DNA of 58,581 nucleotides, from positions 1-58,581 of the IMG/VR virus record IMGVR_UViG_3300046170_000288. The stretch is one strand, 5' to 3'. The stretch comes from a virus. The notes beneath the pieces are model-generated. The model made no database searches, was not told where the DNA came from, and saw nothing but the letters and a program-made list of their open reading frames with translations. The position numbers were made by a program, and so were the translations under genes. Within the stretch, counting starts at the first letter, position 1, and every line of letters starts with the position of its first letter. Shown here piece after piece: positions 27,420 through 36,222 of this stretch.

Positions 27420-27712
27420 TTCCAACGTCTTCTAGCTTGTCTAATTCTAGAATTAGGATCGTTTCTAGTTTTAGCAGAAGATCGTTTAAGTTGTCCAAGT
27501 GATCTCGCACAATATGACTTTCTTCGTTTTGCAGCTGCTGAACCTTTCTTGACTTTACCGGTTCACGGCTGTTTTTAATTTTGATCCAGGATTCGCTGCT
27601 CTATAAGCAGCTACCCCTTTAGCAGTCATTCCAGGCACCTGATTTAGTTTGTCTATAATTTGCTCCCTGGTCCTGTAGTAGTTTTTCTAATAGGGTTTTC
27701 TTTTTTTCTCAT
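27413..27712 (-). CDS. Small basic conserved protein (three extra bases)
   Basis: Starts MRKKENPIRKTTTGPG at 27712. Three one-base insertions (near 27664, 27634 and 27562) must be skipped to read ANYRQTKSGAGMTAKGVAAY, RAANPGSKLKTAVTGKVKKG, SAAAKRRKSYCARSLGQLKR and the end IRQARRRWKC. The pattern GMTxKGVxAYRxxNPGSKLxTAV...RRKSxCAR is one I recognise from a small protein shared by phages and some large eukaryotic DNA viruses. Strongly basic, so DNA binding or condensation is possible. Confidence 0.55.
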
Positions 27713-27867
27713 TAGATTTTTTGCATCTCTGGGTTTTTTGATAACATATTAGTTTCTGCTCTAGGTCTAGCATTAGAGTCTTTACTTCTTTTTCTAAGTT
27801 GAGCAATAGCAGATTCTTTTAATTGCTTTTGTCTTCTTAATTCTTTTAAATCTTTTTCTAAATTCAT
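27712..27867 (-). CDS. Small basic helical protein
   Basis: 51 residues: MNLEKDLKELRRQKQLKESA, then IAQLRKRSKDSNARPRAETN and MLSKNPEMQKI. A charged helix followed by a basic tail. The stop overlaps the next start (TAATG). An alternative reading with a one-base shift near the end gives NPRDAKNLMRKK and would fuse it to the following gene; I cannot decide between these. Confidence 0.5.
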   Translation of the reverse strand: MNLEKDLKELRRQKQLKESAIAQLRKRSKDSNARPRAETNMLSKNPEMQKI

Positions 27868-28121
27868 TATACAAATGTTTTTACGTTTTTTGGTTTGCCA
27901 CCAGGATTACCTGCAGCTCGTTTTCGTTTGACAGCACTCGCCTTTTGCGACTTTGTCATTCGTGTGGCTTTTGCAAGTGGGACGCATTTTGGATATTTCC
28001 TTTTGCTCCCTTTCTTCCTTCCACATGGTTGATACTTCCCGTCCTTCTTCGGTGCTCCAATGTCTACCCATTTTTCTGATACCCATTTTCTTAATCCACC
28101 TTCCGAATAATAAGAACGCAT
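27867..28121 (-). CDS. DUF5872-like small basic protein
   Basis: 84 residues: SEGGLRKWVSEKWVDIGAPK, then KYQPCGRKKGSKRKYPKCVP and MTKSQKASAVKRKRAAGNPG, ending PKNVKTFV. The GGLxKWxxEKWVDI...PCGR...YPKCVP...MT...A..RKR pattern fits DUF5872-type proteins found in phages and large DNA viruses. Two or three Cys and many Lys/Arg suggest nucleic-acid contact. Part of a chain of six tiny basic genes. Confidence 0.65.
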   Translation of the reverse strand: MRSYYSEGGLRKWVSEKWVDIGAPKKDGKYQPCGRKKGSKRKYPKCVPLAKATRMTKSQKASAVKRKRAAGNPGGKPKNVKTFV

Positions 28122-28270
28122 TATTTTCTTTTTTTAGTTTTTTTCTTTTTACCACCTGGTTTTATTTTACCAGAACATACAGCTGAACCGTACATATTTG
28201 CGTACGCCGAAGGGTATACTTTGAATTTTCTCTTGGCAGCTGCTTTGCCTTTTGCACAAAGCTTTGCCAT
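28121..28270 (-). CDS. Tiny basic protein (49 residues)
   Basis: ATG at 28270, stop overlapping the next ATG: MAKLCAKGKAAAKRKFKVYP, SAYANMYGSAVCSGKIKPGG, then Lys-rich. The RKFKVYPSAYANMYGSAVCSG block is one I have seen repeatedly next to DUF5872-like genes. Two Cys. Function unknown; DNA or RNA binding is a guess from charge. Confidence 0.6.
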   Translation of the reverse strand: MAKLCAKGKAAAKRKFKVYPSAYANMYGSAVCSGKIKPGGKKKKTKKRK

Positions 28271-28422
28271 TATGCTTTCCTTACTAGTTTAGCCATAGGT
28301 GATTTTTCACCTGGCTTCTTTTTCTTTTTACCTTTAGCCATTAAAATTTTTTTCTTTAATGCTTCTGGTAAAGTTTTTTGTGCTTTAGTTAAAGTTGTTC
28401 CTTTGTTAAATTTTTTTCTCAT
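28270..28422 (-). CDS. Tiny basic protein (50 residues)
   Basis: ATG at 28422, stop TAA 28272-28270: MRKKFNKGTTLTKAQKTLPE, ALKKKILMAKGKKKKKPGEK, SPMAKLVRKA. Extremely Lys-rich with a KAQKTLPEALKKKIL helix. It overlaps the following start by one base. No domain; candidate DNA-condensing or virion core peptide. Confidence 0.55.
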   Translation of the reverse strand: MRKKFNKGTTLTKAQKTLPEALKKKILMAKGKKKKKPGEKSPMAKLVRKA

Positions 28423-28424
28423 AA

Positions 28425-28754
28425 TTAATCCTCTAGTTTTCTTGCTGGTTTTACTTCTGGTTTAAATTTAAAAACTGGTTTTTCAAATTTTCTCAAATTC
28501 TTTTTTTTATACAATTGAGATCTATCTGTATTTTCCATTCTTTTAGAAGAAAATTCTTTTTCTTCTTTTTTAAGATCTTTCTTCGTACCCATCATTGTAG
28601 GTGTTTTAGGATTTGGATTTCTAGAATCTTTATCTTTTTTATTTTTAATTACTTTTTTAGCAATGTTTGCAGCTGCACCACCTGGTGTAAGATTAGTTAC
28701 ACCTTTGATTATTGTTTCTAAATAACTTGTTCCATTATTATAAAATCTTCTCAT
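28425..28754 (-). CDS. Basic small protein with short hydrophobic head
   Basis: 109 residues: MRRFYNNGTSYLETIIKGVT, then NLTPGGAAANIAKKVIKNKK and a long Lys/Arg/Glu tail with two FKPEVKPARK-like ends. The start overlaps the stop of 28754-29140. Unknown function; continues the basic-protein cluster. Confidence 0.55.
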   Translation of the reverse strand: MRRFYNNGTSYLETIIKGVTNLTPGGAAANIAKKVIKNKKDKDSRNPNPKTPTMMGTKKDLKKEEKEFSSKRMENTDRSQLYKKKNLRKFEKPVFKFKPEVKPARKLED

Positions 28755-29140
28755 TATTTTTTTCCTCCGTTTCTAAAAATTTGTGTACCCTTTATACCAT
28801 ATATCGACGCCACGACAAGGATCCAAAGATTTGTGAACCATGACGGGAGCTGCGAGAACATGTCAAAGAACAATTTTACTTTGTCCATCGCTGTTGGATC
28901 ATCTGATATGACCGCCCAAGCGAGCACCAACACGGGCAAACTGAGAATTATGAGAACCGCCTCGTCTTTCCAGTCCGATTGTCTAGCCTCAAGTAGTTTT
29001 CCTTGATAAGCTTCTTGACCTTCAGCCATTTTTGTAGCGTGCATGAGTTGAGCTTCACTCATTGCCATTTTAGTCTTTTGTTTATTAGCGTAAATCTTAC
29101 TTCCAGCAGATACGGCTAATTTAATTGCCGATAACCACAT
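28754..29140 (-). CDS. Holin-like membrane protein (GTA 3TM type)
   Basis: 128 residues. An N-terminal amphipathic part (AIKLAVSAGSKIYANKQKTK) and a helical linker are followed by DWKDEAVLIILSLPVLVLAW and WFTNLWILVVASIYGIKGTQ, two clear membrane segments. The W(K/T)DE-then-membrane layout matches the three-TM holin family named for gene-transfer-agent release. Such proteins open the inner membrane before lysis. It is far from the endolysin gene (47.3 kb), which is unusual. Confidence 0.6.
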   Translation of the reverse strand: MWLSAIKLAVSAGSKIYANKQKTKMAMSEAQLMHATKMAEGQEAYQGKLLEARQSDWKDEAVLIILSLPVLVLAWAVISDDPTAMDKVKLFFDMFSQLPSWFTNLWILVVASIYGIKGTQIFRNGGKK

Positions 29141-29141
29141 G

Positions 29142-29336
29142 TTAGATCCACTTTGCTTTTCTAGACTTCTCTTTTAACATTCTTTTAGTTCCTCTTACTT
29201 CAACTTCTTCACCTGTAGCGATATAGTTGAAAGAACCATCAGCTGTTGTCTTTGATCTTGGGTCAATTTCTAGATTCATCTTGTCTTCAGATGGAATATC
29301 TACAATTTTACCGCAAATGTCATTGTATTTTTTCAT
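29142..29336 (-). CDS. Small conserved protein
   Basis: 64 residues: MKKYNDICGKIVDIPSEDKM, NLEIDPRSKTTADGSFNYIA, then EVEVRGTKRMLKEKSRKAKW. The DPRSKTTADGSF...GxxVxVRGTKRM block is conserved in small genes next to portal genes of marine phages. Mixed beta with a basic end. Function unknown. Confidence 0.6.
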   Translation of the reverse strand: MKKYNDICGKIVDIPSEDKMNLEIDPRSKTTADGSFNYIATGEEVEVRGTKRMLKEKSRKAKWI

Positions 29337-29383
29337 ATTGTCTCCTTATTTAAATATTTTAACTTGTTTTTTTGTTTTTGTCA

Positions 29384-31888
29384 CTAACCTTTACGCATAA
29401 TTGCAACGTTTGGCATCATTGAATCAGAATTAGGTAGTGTTTTTCCTAAAATTGTCTTTTCAATTGATGTATCAGCTCTTAATTTTGCTAATTCTTCGTT
29501 TTGTTGAAGCTTTTCAGTTTGATTAACTTGATTCATCATTGTTTTCATCTTATCAAGGTCCATTCTCTCGTTAGCTTCCTTCTCTTTTCTAGCATTTTCT
29601 TGTGCTCTAAGGTCTAATTCTCTTGCTCTTAGTTTTGCAATAGGGTCATTGTCAAATTGTGAAGTAATTTTTTGTTCTTCCTTCATAAATTCTTCCATCA
29701 TGTCTGCAACTAGTTGAGCTTTTCTTGCTTCAATCTTTTGTGTTTCCTGCATAACCTGCATTTGTATTTGTTGAGCCATAGCTGGGTTCTGTTGAGCCTG
29801 CATTTGCATCTGTTGTAGCTGTTGCATCTCATCTCTGAACTCTAATTCAACTTGTTCTTGCGCCATTAGACTAATATGTTCAAAAATATTTTTCTCTAAA
29901 CTTGCCATTACCATTGGATTGTTTCTGGCCATGTTAGTTGCCATAAAATTTAAGTGTGCAGTGATGTGTGATCTATGATCTTGACCAGGGAAAGCTTGAA
30001 ACTGTGCTCCACCTAATGCATCAATGTGTTCTAATGCAGGATCTTTAGGCATAGGTTGCATTGGTTTATTTAATACTTGATCAATATCTTTTACACCTAA
30101 TGCTTCATACATATTTCTATATGCATTATATAAATTGTGCATTTGTGGATTTGATTGTGCCAGTTGGAGTTCCGTCTGCGCGAGGGAAATACGCTGTGTT
30201 TGAGAAAAAATATTGGGGTCAGCAACTGGCAATATATCTACCCTATCATCAAAGTCTTGTTGTTTAATCATTCTTTGACCCCCAACTACATCATACGGAT
30301 ATTCTTGAGGTAGATATAACTTGAATACTCTAGCCATAATTCTAAATTCATTTTTTAAAGCTGAGTAAATTCTTTTGTGAATCGCAGACATTGTTCTACT
30401 TCCTCTTTCAAGTAGAGCAACTGTTGTTCCAACCGCGGCTTGTTGATTGCCATCACCAACTTGTAGATCTGCAATTGATGCAAATCTTTGACCAGCGTTT
30501 ACTACAACACCCATCAAACTTAATAAAGTCTGTGATGGTTCTTTAAATGGTAACATCATAAACGAATCTCTTAAATTTCCACCAGGTGCATCTACATCTC
30601 TAAACTCACCAGGTTGAATTGATTGTGCATCATCTCTAATTCTAATACCACGTTGCTTGAATCCAGCAGGTAGGTTAGATAAAGTTCCTGCATCTAATAG
30701 TTGTCTAAGTGCACTTGTTGCAGTACGAGATAATCCACCAATCATATGAATTAAACCAAAACCATAAAAACCTAGTCCTGGTAAAAATTTAAAATGTACA
30801 AAGTATTGTATTTTAGATTTTTTAGGATCACCTACTTCATAGTTTCTTTTAATAGATAGAATCTCACGTGATCCTTCTTCTAAAGTTACAATGTAAGGTA
30901 TTTTAATTCCTGAGGGCTCACCAGTCTCTGGATCAGAATCTTCAAAACCATCTAGGTCTAAATCCACATGACATTCTAATAATGTATAAACATCTTCTTC
31001 TTTTGATTTAGTTGTACCTTCCAACTCTCTTTCTTTTTTCTCAACATCAGATTCACCTGCAGTTGGTTTTCCTAAATCAACGTCTCTGTAAAAACCAGCG
31101 ACTTGTTGTTTTCTTAAATCATTTTCTGAAACTTTTATTCGATGAATAATTGCTTCCGCATCATCTAATGAGGTAGCTGTGTACGGAACAATTAAATCAT
31201 CTGCTGGAACAAACTTTGATACTGCTCTTTGTTCCATGTCATCATAGTAAACTTTTTTAAAAGCAGAACCTGCAAGAGGAAGATTAAATAACATTTGATC
31301 AAACTCGGGTTCATACTCTTTCATTTTTTCCATGATTTCATAATTCATAAAATCTTTAACACGTTGTGCTTGTTGTGTTTTCTCCGGAGTTGATAAACCC
31401 ATCACTTGAGTTCTAACCGGACCATTTGCAGGTAATAATTCTTTATAAGCTAATGCTTGAAACTGAGTAACAGCTTCTGCTAGTACTGGGTGAGTTGCAC
31501 CTGAAGCTCCTTGAAACGGTTCTGTTCTTTGACTGTATTTAAAACCTAAAAGATCTAAACCTTGGATATAAGCTTTTTCCCATTCTTTTCTTGATGAAGT
31601 ATAATCCATATACTTACCATTTAAATCTGAAGCTAAAGTTGCTAATACATCATCGGGTAAAAATTCTGCAAGGTTTGCGTAATGCTCGTCACCACCTTCA
31701 ATAGATGCTGCGGCCGGATCAAGATCAATATCAACAGACCCATCTTCATTTTCTTGAATGTCAATTGGTCCAGGATCTTGTGCCTGGTCTTCTGCTTGTT
31801 CTACTAATTGTTCTTGAACTTCATCTTCACTAGGAAGTTCGAATTCTTTTCTGACTTCGTTGGGAAGTGCTTTGTCTATATCCGCCAT
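29384..31888 (-). CDS. Portal protein
   Basis: 834 residues, long as in P22 gp1-type portals. The acidic head (residues 1-70) is followed by the clip/wing core: YTSSRKEWEKAYIQGLDLLG, EPFQGASGATHPVLAEAVTQ, FQALAYKELLPANGPVRTQV, FNLPLAGSAFKKVYYDDMEQ, then HFKFLPGLGFYGFGLIHMIG with RTATSALRQLLDAGTLSNLP. Residues ~650-760 are a Gln/Met-rich helix (the barrel-like C-terminus seen in long portals). The portal forms the 12-mer DNA gate where terminase and neck proteins dock. Confidence 0.85.
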   Translation of the reverse strand: MADIDKALPNEVRKEFELPSEDEVQEQLVEQAEDQAQDPGPIDIQENEDGSVDIDLDPAAASIEGGDEHYANLAEFLPDDVLATLASDLNGKYMDYTSSRKEWEKAYIQGLDLLGFKYSQRTEPFQGASGATHPVLAEAVTQFQALAYKELLPANGPVRTQVMGLSTPEKTQQAQRVKDFMNYEIMEKMKEYEPEFDQMLFNLPLAGSAFKKVYYDDMEQRAVSKFVPADDLIVPYTATSLDDAEAIIHRIKVSENDLRKQQVAGFYRDVDLGKPTAGESDVEKKERELEGTTKSKEEDVYTLLECHVDLDLDGFEDSDPETGEPSGIKIPYIVTLEEGSREILSIKRNYEVGDPKKSKIQYFVHFKFLPGLGFYGFGLIHMIGGLSRTATSALRQLLDAGTLSNLPAGFKQRGIRIRDDAQSIQPGEFRDVDAPGGNLRDSFMMLPFKEPSQTLLSLMGVVVNAGQRFASIADLQVGDGNQQAAVGTTVALLERGSRTMSAIHKRIYSALKNEFRIMARVFKLYLPQEYPYDVVGGQRMIKQQDFDDRVDILPVADPNIFSQTQRISLAQTELQLAQSNPQMHNLYNAYRNMYEALGVKDIDQVLNKPMQPMPKDPALEHIDALGGAQFQAFPGQDHRSHITAHLNFMATNMARNNPMVMASLEKNIFEHISLMAQEQVELEFRDEMQQLQQMQMQAQQNPAMAQQIQMQVMQETQKIEARKAQLVADMMEEFMKEEQKITSQFDNDPIAKLRARELDLRAQENARKEKEANERMDLDKMKTMMNQVNQTEKLQQNEELAKLRADTSIEKTILGKTLPNSDSMMPNVAIMRKG

Positions 31889-31944
31889 TTATTTTTTCTC
31901 CAGATTGTTTGACTGTTTTAACAGTATTATAGTTAATATTCAAG

Positions 31945-31971
31945 CCCTGAGGCGTGGGTCCGGCTTCAGGG
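31945..31971. promoter_or_regulatory. Strong hairpin between 956-residue gene and portal gene
   Basis: CCCTGAGGC (31945-31953) pairs with GCTTCAGGG (31963-31971) apart from one G-T pair, loop of 9 bases. It lies in the 107-base gap between the stop at 31996 and the portal start at 31888. There is no long T run after it in the leftward direction, so it may be an RNA-processing or partial-termination element rather than a full terminator. Confidence 0.4.
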
Positions 31972-31995
31972 GGCAATAAGTGTTTCTTTGGGTAT

Positions 31996-34864
31996 TTATT
32001 CGTCATAAGTATATTTTCTCATATTCTCTAAATCATCGTCTTCAATGTATTCTTCAACATCTTTAAGTTTGCCTTCTGCATCAGGTTTTGCGCTTGCCTC
32101 AGTGTAAGTCACGCCTCCGGTCTCAGGGTCCTACTTCTATCTCTATTTGATTTTCTTTGTAAAGCATATCCCCATCCTGATCTACTTCTCTAATGATTGT
32201 TTTATTACCTTGCTCTGTAACAACATAATTATCTGCTTGATAAACATCTGCAAATTCATCTGCTCTATTACCTGTAAAATATTTTGTTCCTTTTTCTGCA
32301 GCTTTTAATTTAACTTTAGCGATAAGGTCAGTTAAAAAAGCAGGAACACCCTCAGCAGTTCTTTTAACTACTTCAGCTACTTTTGGTGCTTGAGTTCCAA
32401 TATCAATAAATCTTCCAAGAATAGGTATAGATGCAAGTCCACCCATTATTTTCATAAACTTTCTTTTTTCAGGATCTTCTGGTCCATCTGCAAATCCTAC
32501 ACGGCCACCTATTGCATATTTTTCTTTTAACGATTCTATACCTTCTTTAAAAGTTTTATCTCTTGCTAGTTCTTTAAAAGCGTCTTCGTAAGAAATATCT
32601 TTTTCTTTAGATAATTTATAAGCCTGTTCATTCATATCTATCATTGTAGGCATTACAAAAGAAGCATCTTCTCTTTCAAATGTTTTTGGCTCACCTGTTT
32701 CTCTATCAATAAGAAGATTAGGTTCTGAATCTGTAATAACGTTTTTTACAATACCTCCTCCTGTAATAGCTGCTCCAACTGGACTAGTTACACGAGCCAG
32801 TTTATTTAAAGCATTAAAACCAAGGCCAGCTTTTTTAAATAATTCGGGATACAATAATTCTGCTCCAACTAAAGGTTCTGTTACAGCGTCTGCAAAAGTT
32901 TTTCCTTCATCCATTCCTTCTTTTGTAGTCATTCCTGCAAATGTTAAGGCAGTAGGAGCTGATCCAACGGTTTTTAAAGTGCCTTTTAATATTTGAGGTA
33001 AATATTTTCCAAATAAAGTAGCACCCCCTGCAGCAGCCGCAGATCCACCTTCGGTAGTTCCTTCTTTTGGTTTTTCTTTTCTTTCAATGGGAACTACATC
33101 AGACATCATAGACGCTGATGCATATTGATTTTGAATATCAGAAAAATCATATTCTAACTCAGCTCTAAGATCAGGATTCTTTTGCATTAGCTTTTCCATG
33201 GTACTTAAAAAACCAGGTATGTTTCCTTTTCTCATTTGACCTAGTCCTCTTAAAGTAAGACCTGAGTTTTGTAATACACTTTTAAATTTTGGATTTTTTA
33301 AAACGTCAATCATTTTATTATAAGTATTATCAATTGCAGAAGTTAGATTAGGATCTGTTTGAACAATTTCTTTAAGTTTAGGATTATCTTTATATTGTGA
33401 TTTTAAAACTTTTAATCCCTCTGGAGTTGAAGTTAATTCTGTAAAGTATTGTTTAAATCTTGTTTCAGGATCACTAATAAAATTAAAATCTTGTGTAGGT
33501 GTCAAAACACCATTCTTTAATGAATAGGCTTTTTTATTTTTAAGTTCTGATGGATAACTTTCTTGAGTTAGTTTATTTAACTTATCTAAATTTTTTTGTG
33601 GATTTATACCTTGATTAATTTTATCTGTAAGATCTCTTCTTTTTTGAGAATATCCTCCCCATCCTAAATTTAAATTTCTTTTTTTAGTCATACCAACTAA
33701 ATTTTTTAATCCTCTTATAATATCTTCTGGATTATCTAGTTTTGCTATTTCAGTCATTCCTTCAACATGGTCTGCGTTAAAAACTAATGATGGTGGTAAT
33801 TGACTTAAATCAAATATCTTTTTTAATTGATCTGTTTGACTAGTCATAAATTTTTTAATTGATGTATGTCCATCCAGTGCTTCTTTTAACTGTTTCTCTG
33901 TTAAAAAATTTTCAATAGAAGACACATTCTTTTTATATAATTCACCGGTTGAACCCCTCTTTGCAATAAAAGCATCAACTTTATCTGGAAAATATTTTCT
34001 TAAAATGTTTGCTCTAGTCTTTCCTGTTCCAATAGAATCATCTCCTAGTAAAAATAAAGTATCATCTAAATTATCTAAAGTATCAGCGTATTTTTTTTTT
34101 AAAGCTTGTCTGTCAATAGGAGCACCATCACCATAAAATTTTTTATCTACATTATAATATTCTAGATAATCATTTAATCTTTTTTTAAGAGTTGGATTAG
34201 TTTCTATTTTTCCAGAGTAAAATAATTTTTTAAAAAAAGTATCAGTAGGTTTACTTGTTCCTGAGGAACCTTTTGTTCTAAGCAAATCACCTACCCCATA
34301 TTTTTCAAATGGTACTTTAGAATCTATATTTCCTATATTGGGATAACCCTCTAATATCGCTTTTCTACCTGAACCACTTTTAATTCCAGATTCTTCAAAT
34401 GCAGTTAACATATCTTTTTTAAAAGAATCATAATCTCTTAAATCATACTTATTTATATTTTGATCATAGAAATCATTGACAAAATTATTTATTTCTTGTG
34501 CTTTATCCGTAACTGCTTTGTTTCTTCCAGATAATTTAAGTTCTGACATTTTCTTTTGTCTAGTATCAAAAGATTTTTGAGCTTCTTCTAAAGTCTCAAA
34601 AGGTCCTTGTTTTATAGTTGGTGATTGACCTTTTCCTGGTCCTTCATATTCTGGATTACGAATTGCATAAGTATATTTACCTTTATTCTCTCCAGTTTTA
34701 ATTAAGTTTGGTCCAGCAAAACCTTCTCTTGATCCAAGGTCTTCTCCTTCTATTACACCACCACCTATTGCAAAGTCTTCTCTGGTTTCTGTTTTTGGAA
34801 CTGATGGTCTTGTTAACCAAGACATCATTTGATTGTAGTTTGCTATCTTATTTACTTCAGACAT
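31996..34864 (-). CDS. Very large virion-associated protein (one extra base)
   Basis: About 956 residues from 34864 (MSEVNKIANYNQMMSWLTRP). One inserted base near 32126 (CCT read as CCCT) ends the frame early; repaired it continues GPETGGVTYTEASAKPDAEG to NMRKYTYDE and TAA 31998-31996. The span of 2,869 bases is 3n+1. It contains a head motif GGGVIEGEDLGSREGF, a block FNADHVEGMTEIAKLDNPED (possibly HNH-like, not certain), a hydrophobic segment around residue 640, and the motif AIGGRVGFADGPEDPEKRKF shared with other virion genes here. Function unknown; internal virion role inferred. Confidence 0.65.
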
Positions 34865-36222
34865 TAAAGTCCCATCAAGTAGTTTAGGCCGCCTCGATTA
34901 TTATTTTTTCTTCTAGTTACTTTATCAAACTCACCTTGGAATTCTAAAGTATCTCCTTTTGTCTCTAATAATTTATCATAAGCTTCAGGATCTTGTCTTC
35001 TATTTTTAATCATCATAAGCACTCTACCTTGAGTATCTTTATCTAATTCCATAATTTGATCAGCCATGTCTTCATCTATCTCAGGAAAGTTTTCTAATAG
35101 TTTTTCTTTACTTAATTTAAAACCTTCTGGTACAGGTGGTACGTCTAAAATTTCTCTTGATTCTATTTTAATTGCATCTGGTTTGTTTCTAGCTTCAAAT
35201 TCAGAAATTAATTGTTGTGTAGTTTTTTCTGGTTGATCAACTTTGTCTGCAGTTGTAATTGCATCTTCACCAAATTTATTCATAATTTTACCAATAGCAC
35301 CTTTTAAAGATTCTACTCCAGATACTAATTTACCAACCTTTGGTATTTTTTTAACAAGTGATTTTTTCTTAGGATCATCTGGTCCATCAGCAAAACCCAT
35401 ACGACCACCATAAGCTTTTAAGTCTCTTGGTTTACCTACTTCAAAATATGTATTTTCGTAAAAGTCTACAGTGTCATCAATATTAATACCTTTATCTTTT
35501 GCATTACCTTTTATTTTTGCCATGGTAGTTGAAAAGTCATCTGCTTCTGTGTCTCTATACATAATATTTAATACAGTATCATCATCAAGACCTTGCTCTA
35601 ATAAATCATCATACATATGAGATTTGATTGAAGCACCTACATCATTACGTTGATAAACTCCTTGTTTAATATCATCGACAATATCTGCTACAAACATTTT
35701 TTGTTTATCTGTTTTAGCACCTAATTTTTTAATAATGCCTTCAGCTCTAAATAATTTTTTATCATTTAATGCTTTAGTATATGCTTCTATACTTTCTTCA
35801 CCCATGATATTTCTTAATTTATCACCTTGACCTTCAATTGTTACATCACCAAAATCATCAAACACATCTGTTCTAATTATACCAGATTTAAGATCAGGCC
35901 CTGTTGCCTGACTCGGTGATTCTTCGACTCTTTTACCTCTTTTATCTACACCCGGTTTAAATGATACATCTAATACTTCACCAGTTTTATTTCCTGGAGC
36001 CTGACTCATAATGCCTTGCTCTTTATAGTCATCTAAAATAGAAATGTTATCACCTTGAGCTTGAATTTTGTTTTTAGCTTCTTCTCTAATCATTTGATTT
36101 TCAACAGCATTAGGTTCTCTGTTTTTAATAGATCTAAAACCTTTTAGTAAAGCACCATAAGCTTCATCTATTGATTTATAAATTTTACCTATTTTTGGAA
36201 TTTTTTTGATGAACTCATCCAT
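34864..36222 (-). CDS. Virion-associated protein with internal repeat
   Basis: 452 residues. The head IKKIPKIGKIYKSIDEAYGA recurs in altered form around residue 285 (VKKIPKVGKLVSGVESLKGA), right after the motif AYGGRMGFADGPDDPKKKSL. The rest is charged and helical. It starts one base before the terminase stop and ends at the start of the 956-residue gene, so all three are coupled. Probably a virion or assembly protein; no catalytic motif seen. Confidence 0.6.
   Translation of the reverse strand: MDEFIKKIPKIGKIYKSIDEAYGALLKGFRSIKNREPNAVENQMIREEAKNKIQAQGDNISILDDYKEQGIMSQAPGNKTGEVLDVSFKPGVDKRGKRVEESPSQATGPDLKSGIIRTDVFDDFGDVTIEGQGDKLRNIMGEESIEAYTKALNDKKLFRAEGIIKKLGAKTDKQKMFVADIVDDIKQGVYQRNDVGASIKSHMYDDLLEQGLDDDTVLNIMYRDTEADDFSTTMAKIKGNAKDKGINIDDTVDFYENTYFEVGKPRDLKAYGGRMGFADGPDDPKKKSLVKKIPKVGKLVSGVESLKGAIGKIMNKFGEDAITTADKVDQPEKTTQQLISEFEARNKPDAIKIESREILDVPPVPEGFKLSKEKLLENFPEIDEDMADQIMELDKDTQGRVLMMIKNRRQDPEAYDKLLETKGDTLEFQGEFDKVTRRKNNNRGGLNYLMGL

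Noticed and set aside
32500-32600. Tat-like signal in EKRKFMKIMGGLASIPILGR
   Set aside because: It is internal (around residue 790), lacks the two consecutive Arg of the Tat motif, and the protein has no N-terminal export signal, so export is not supported.
33030-33080. Poly-Ala/Gly stretch in the 956-residue protein as a membrane channel
   Set aside because: The stretch is short and Ala/Gly-rich with charges close by; it looks like a flexible linker rather than a membrane segment.
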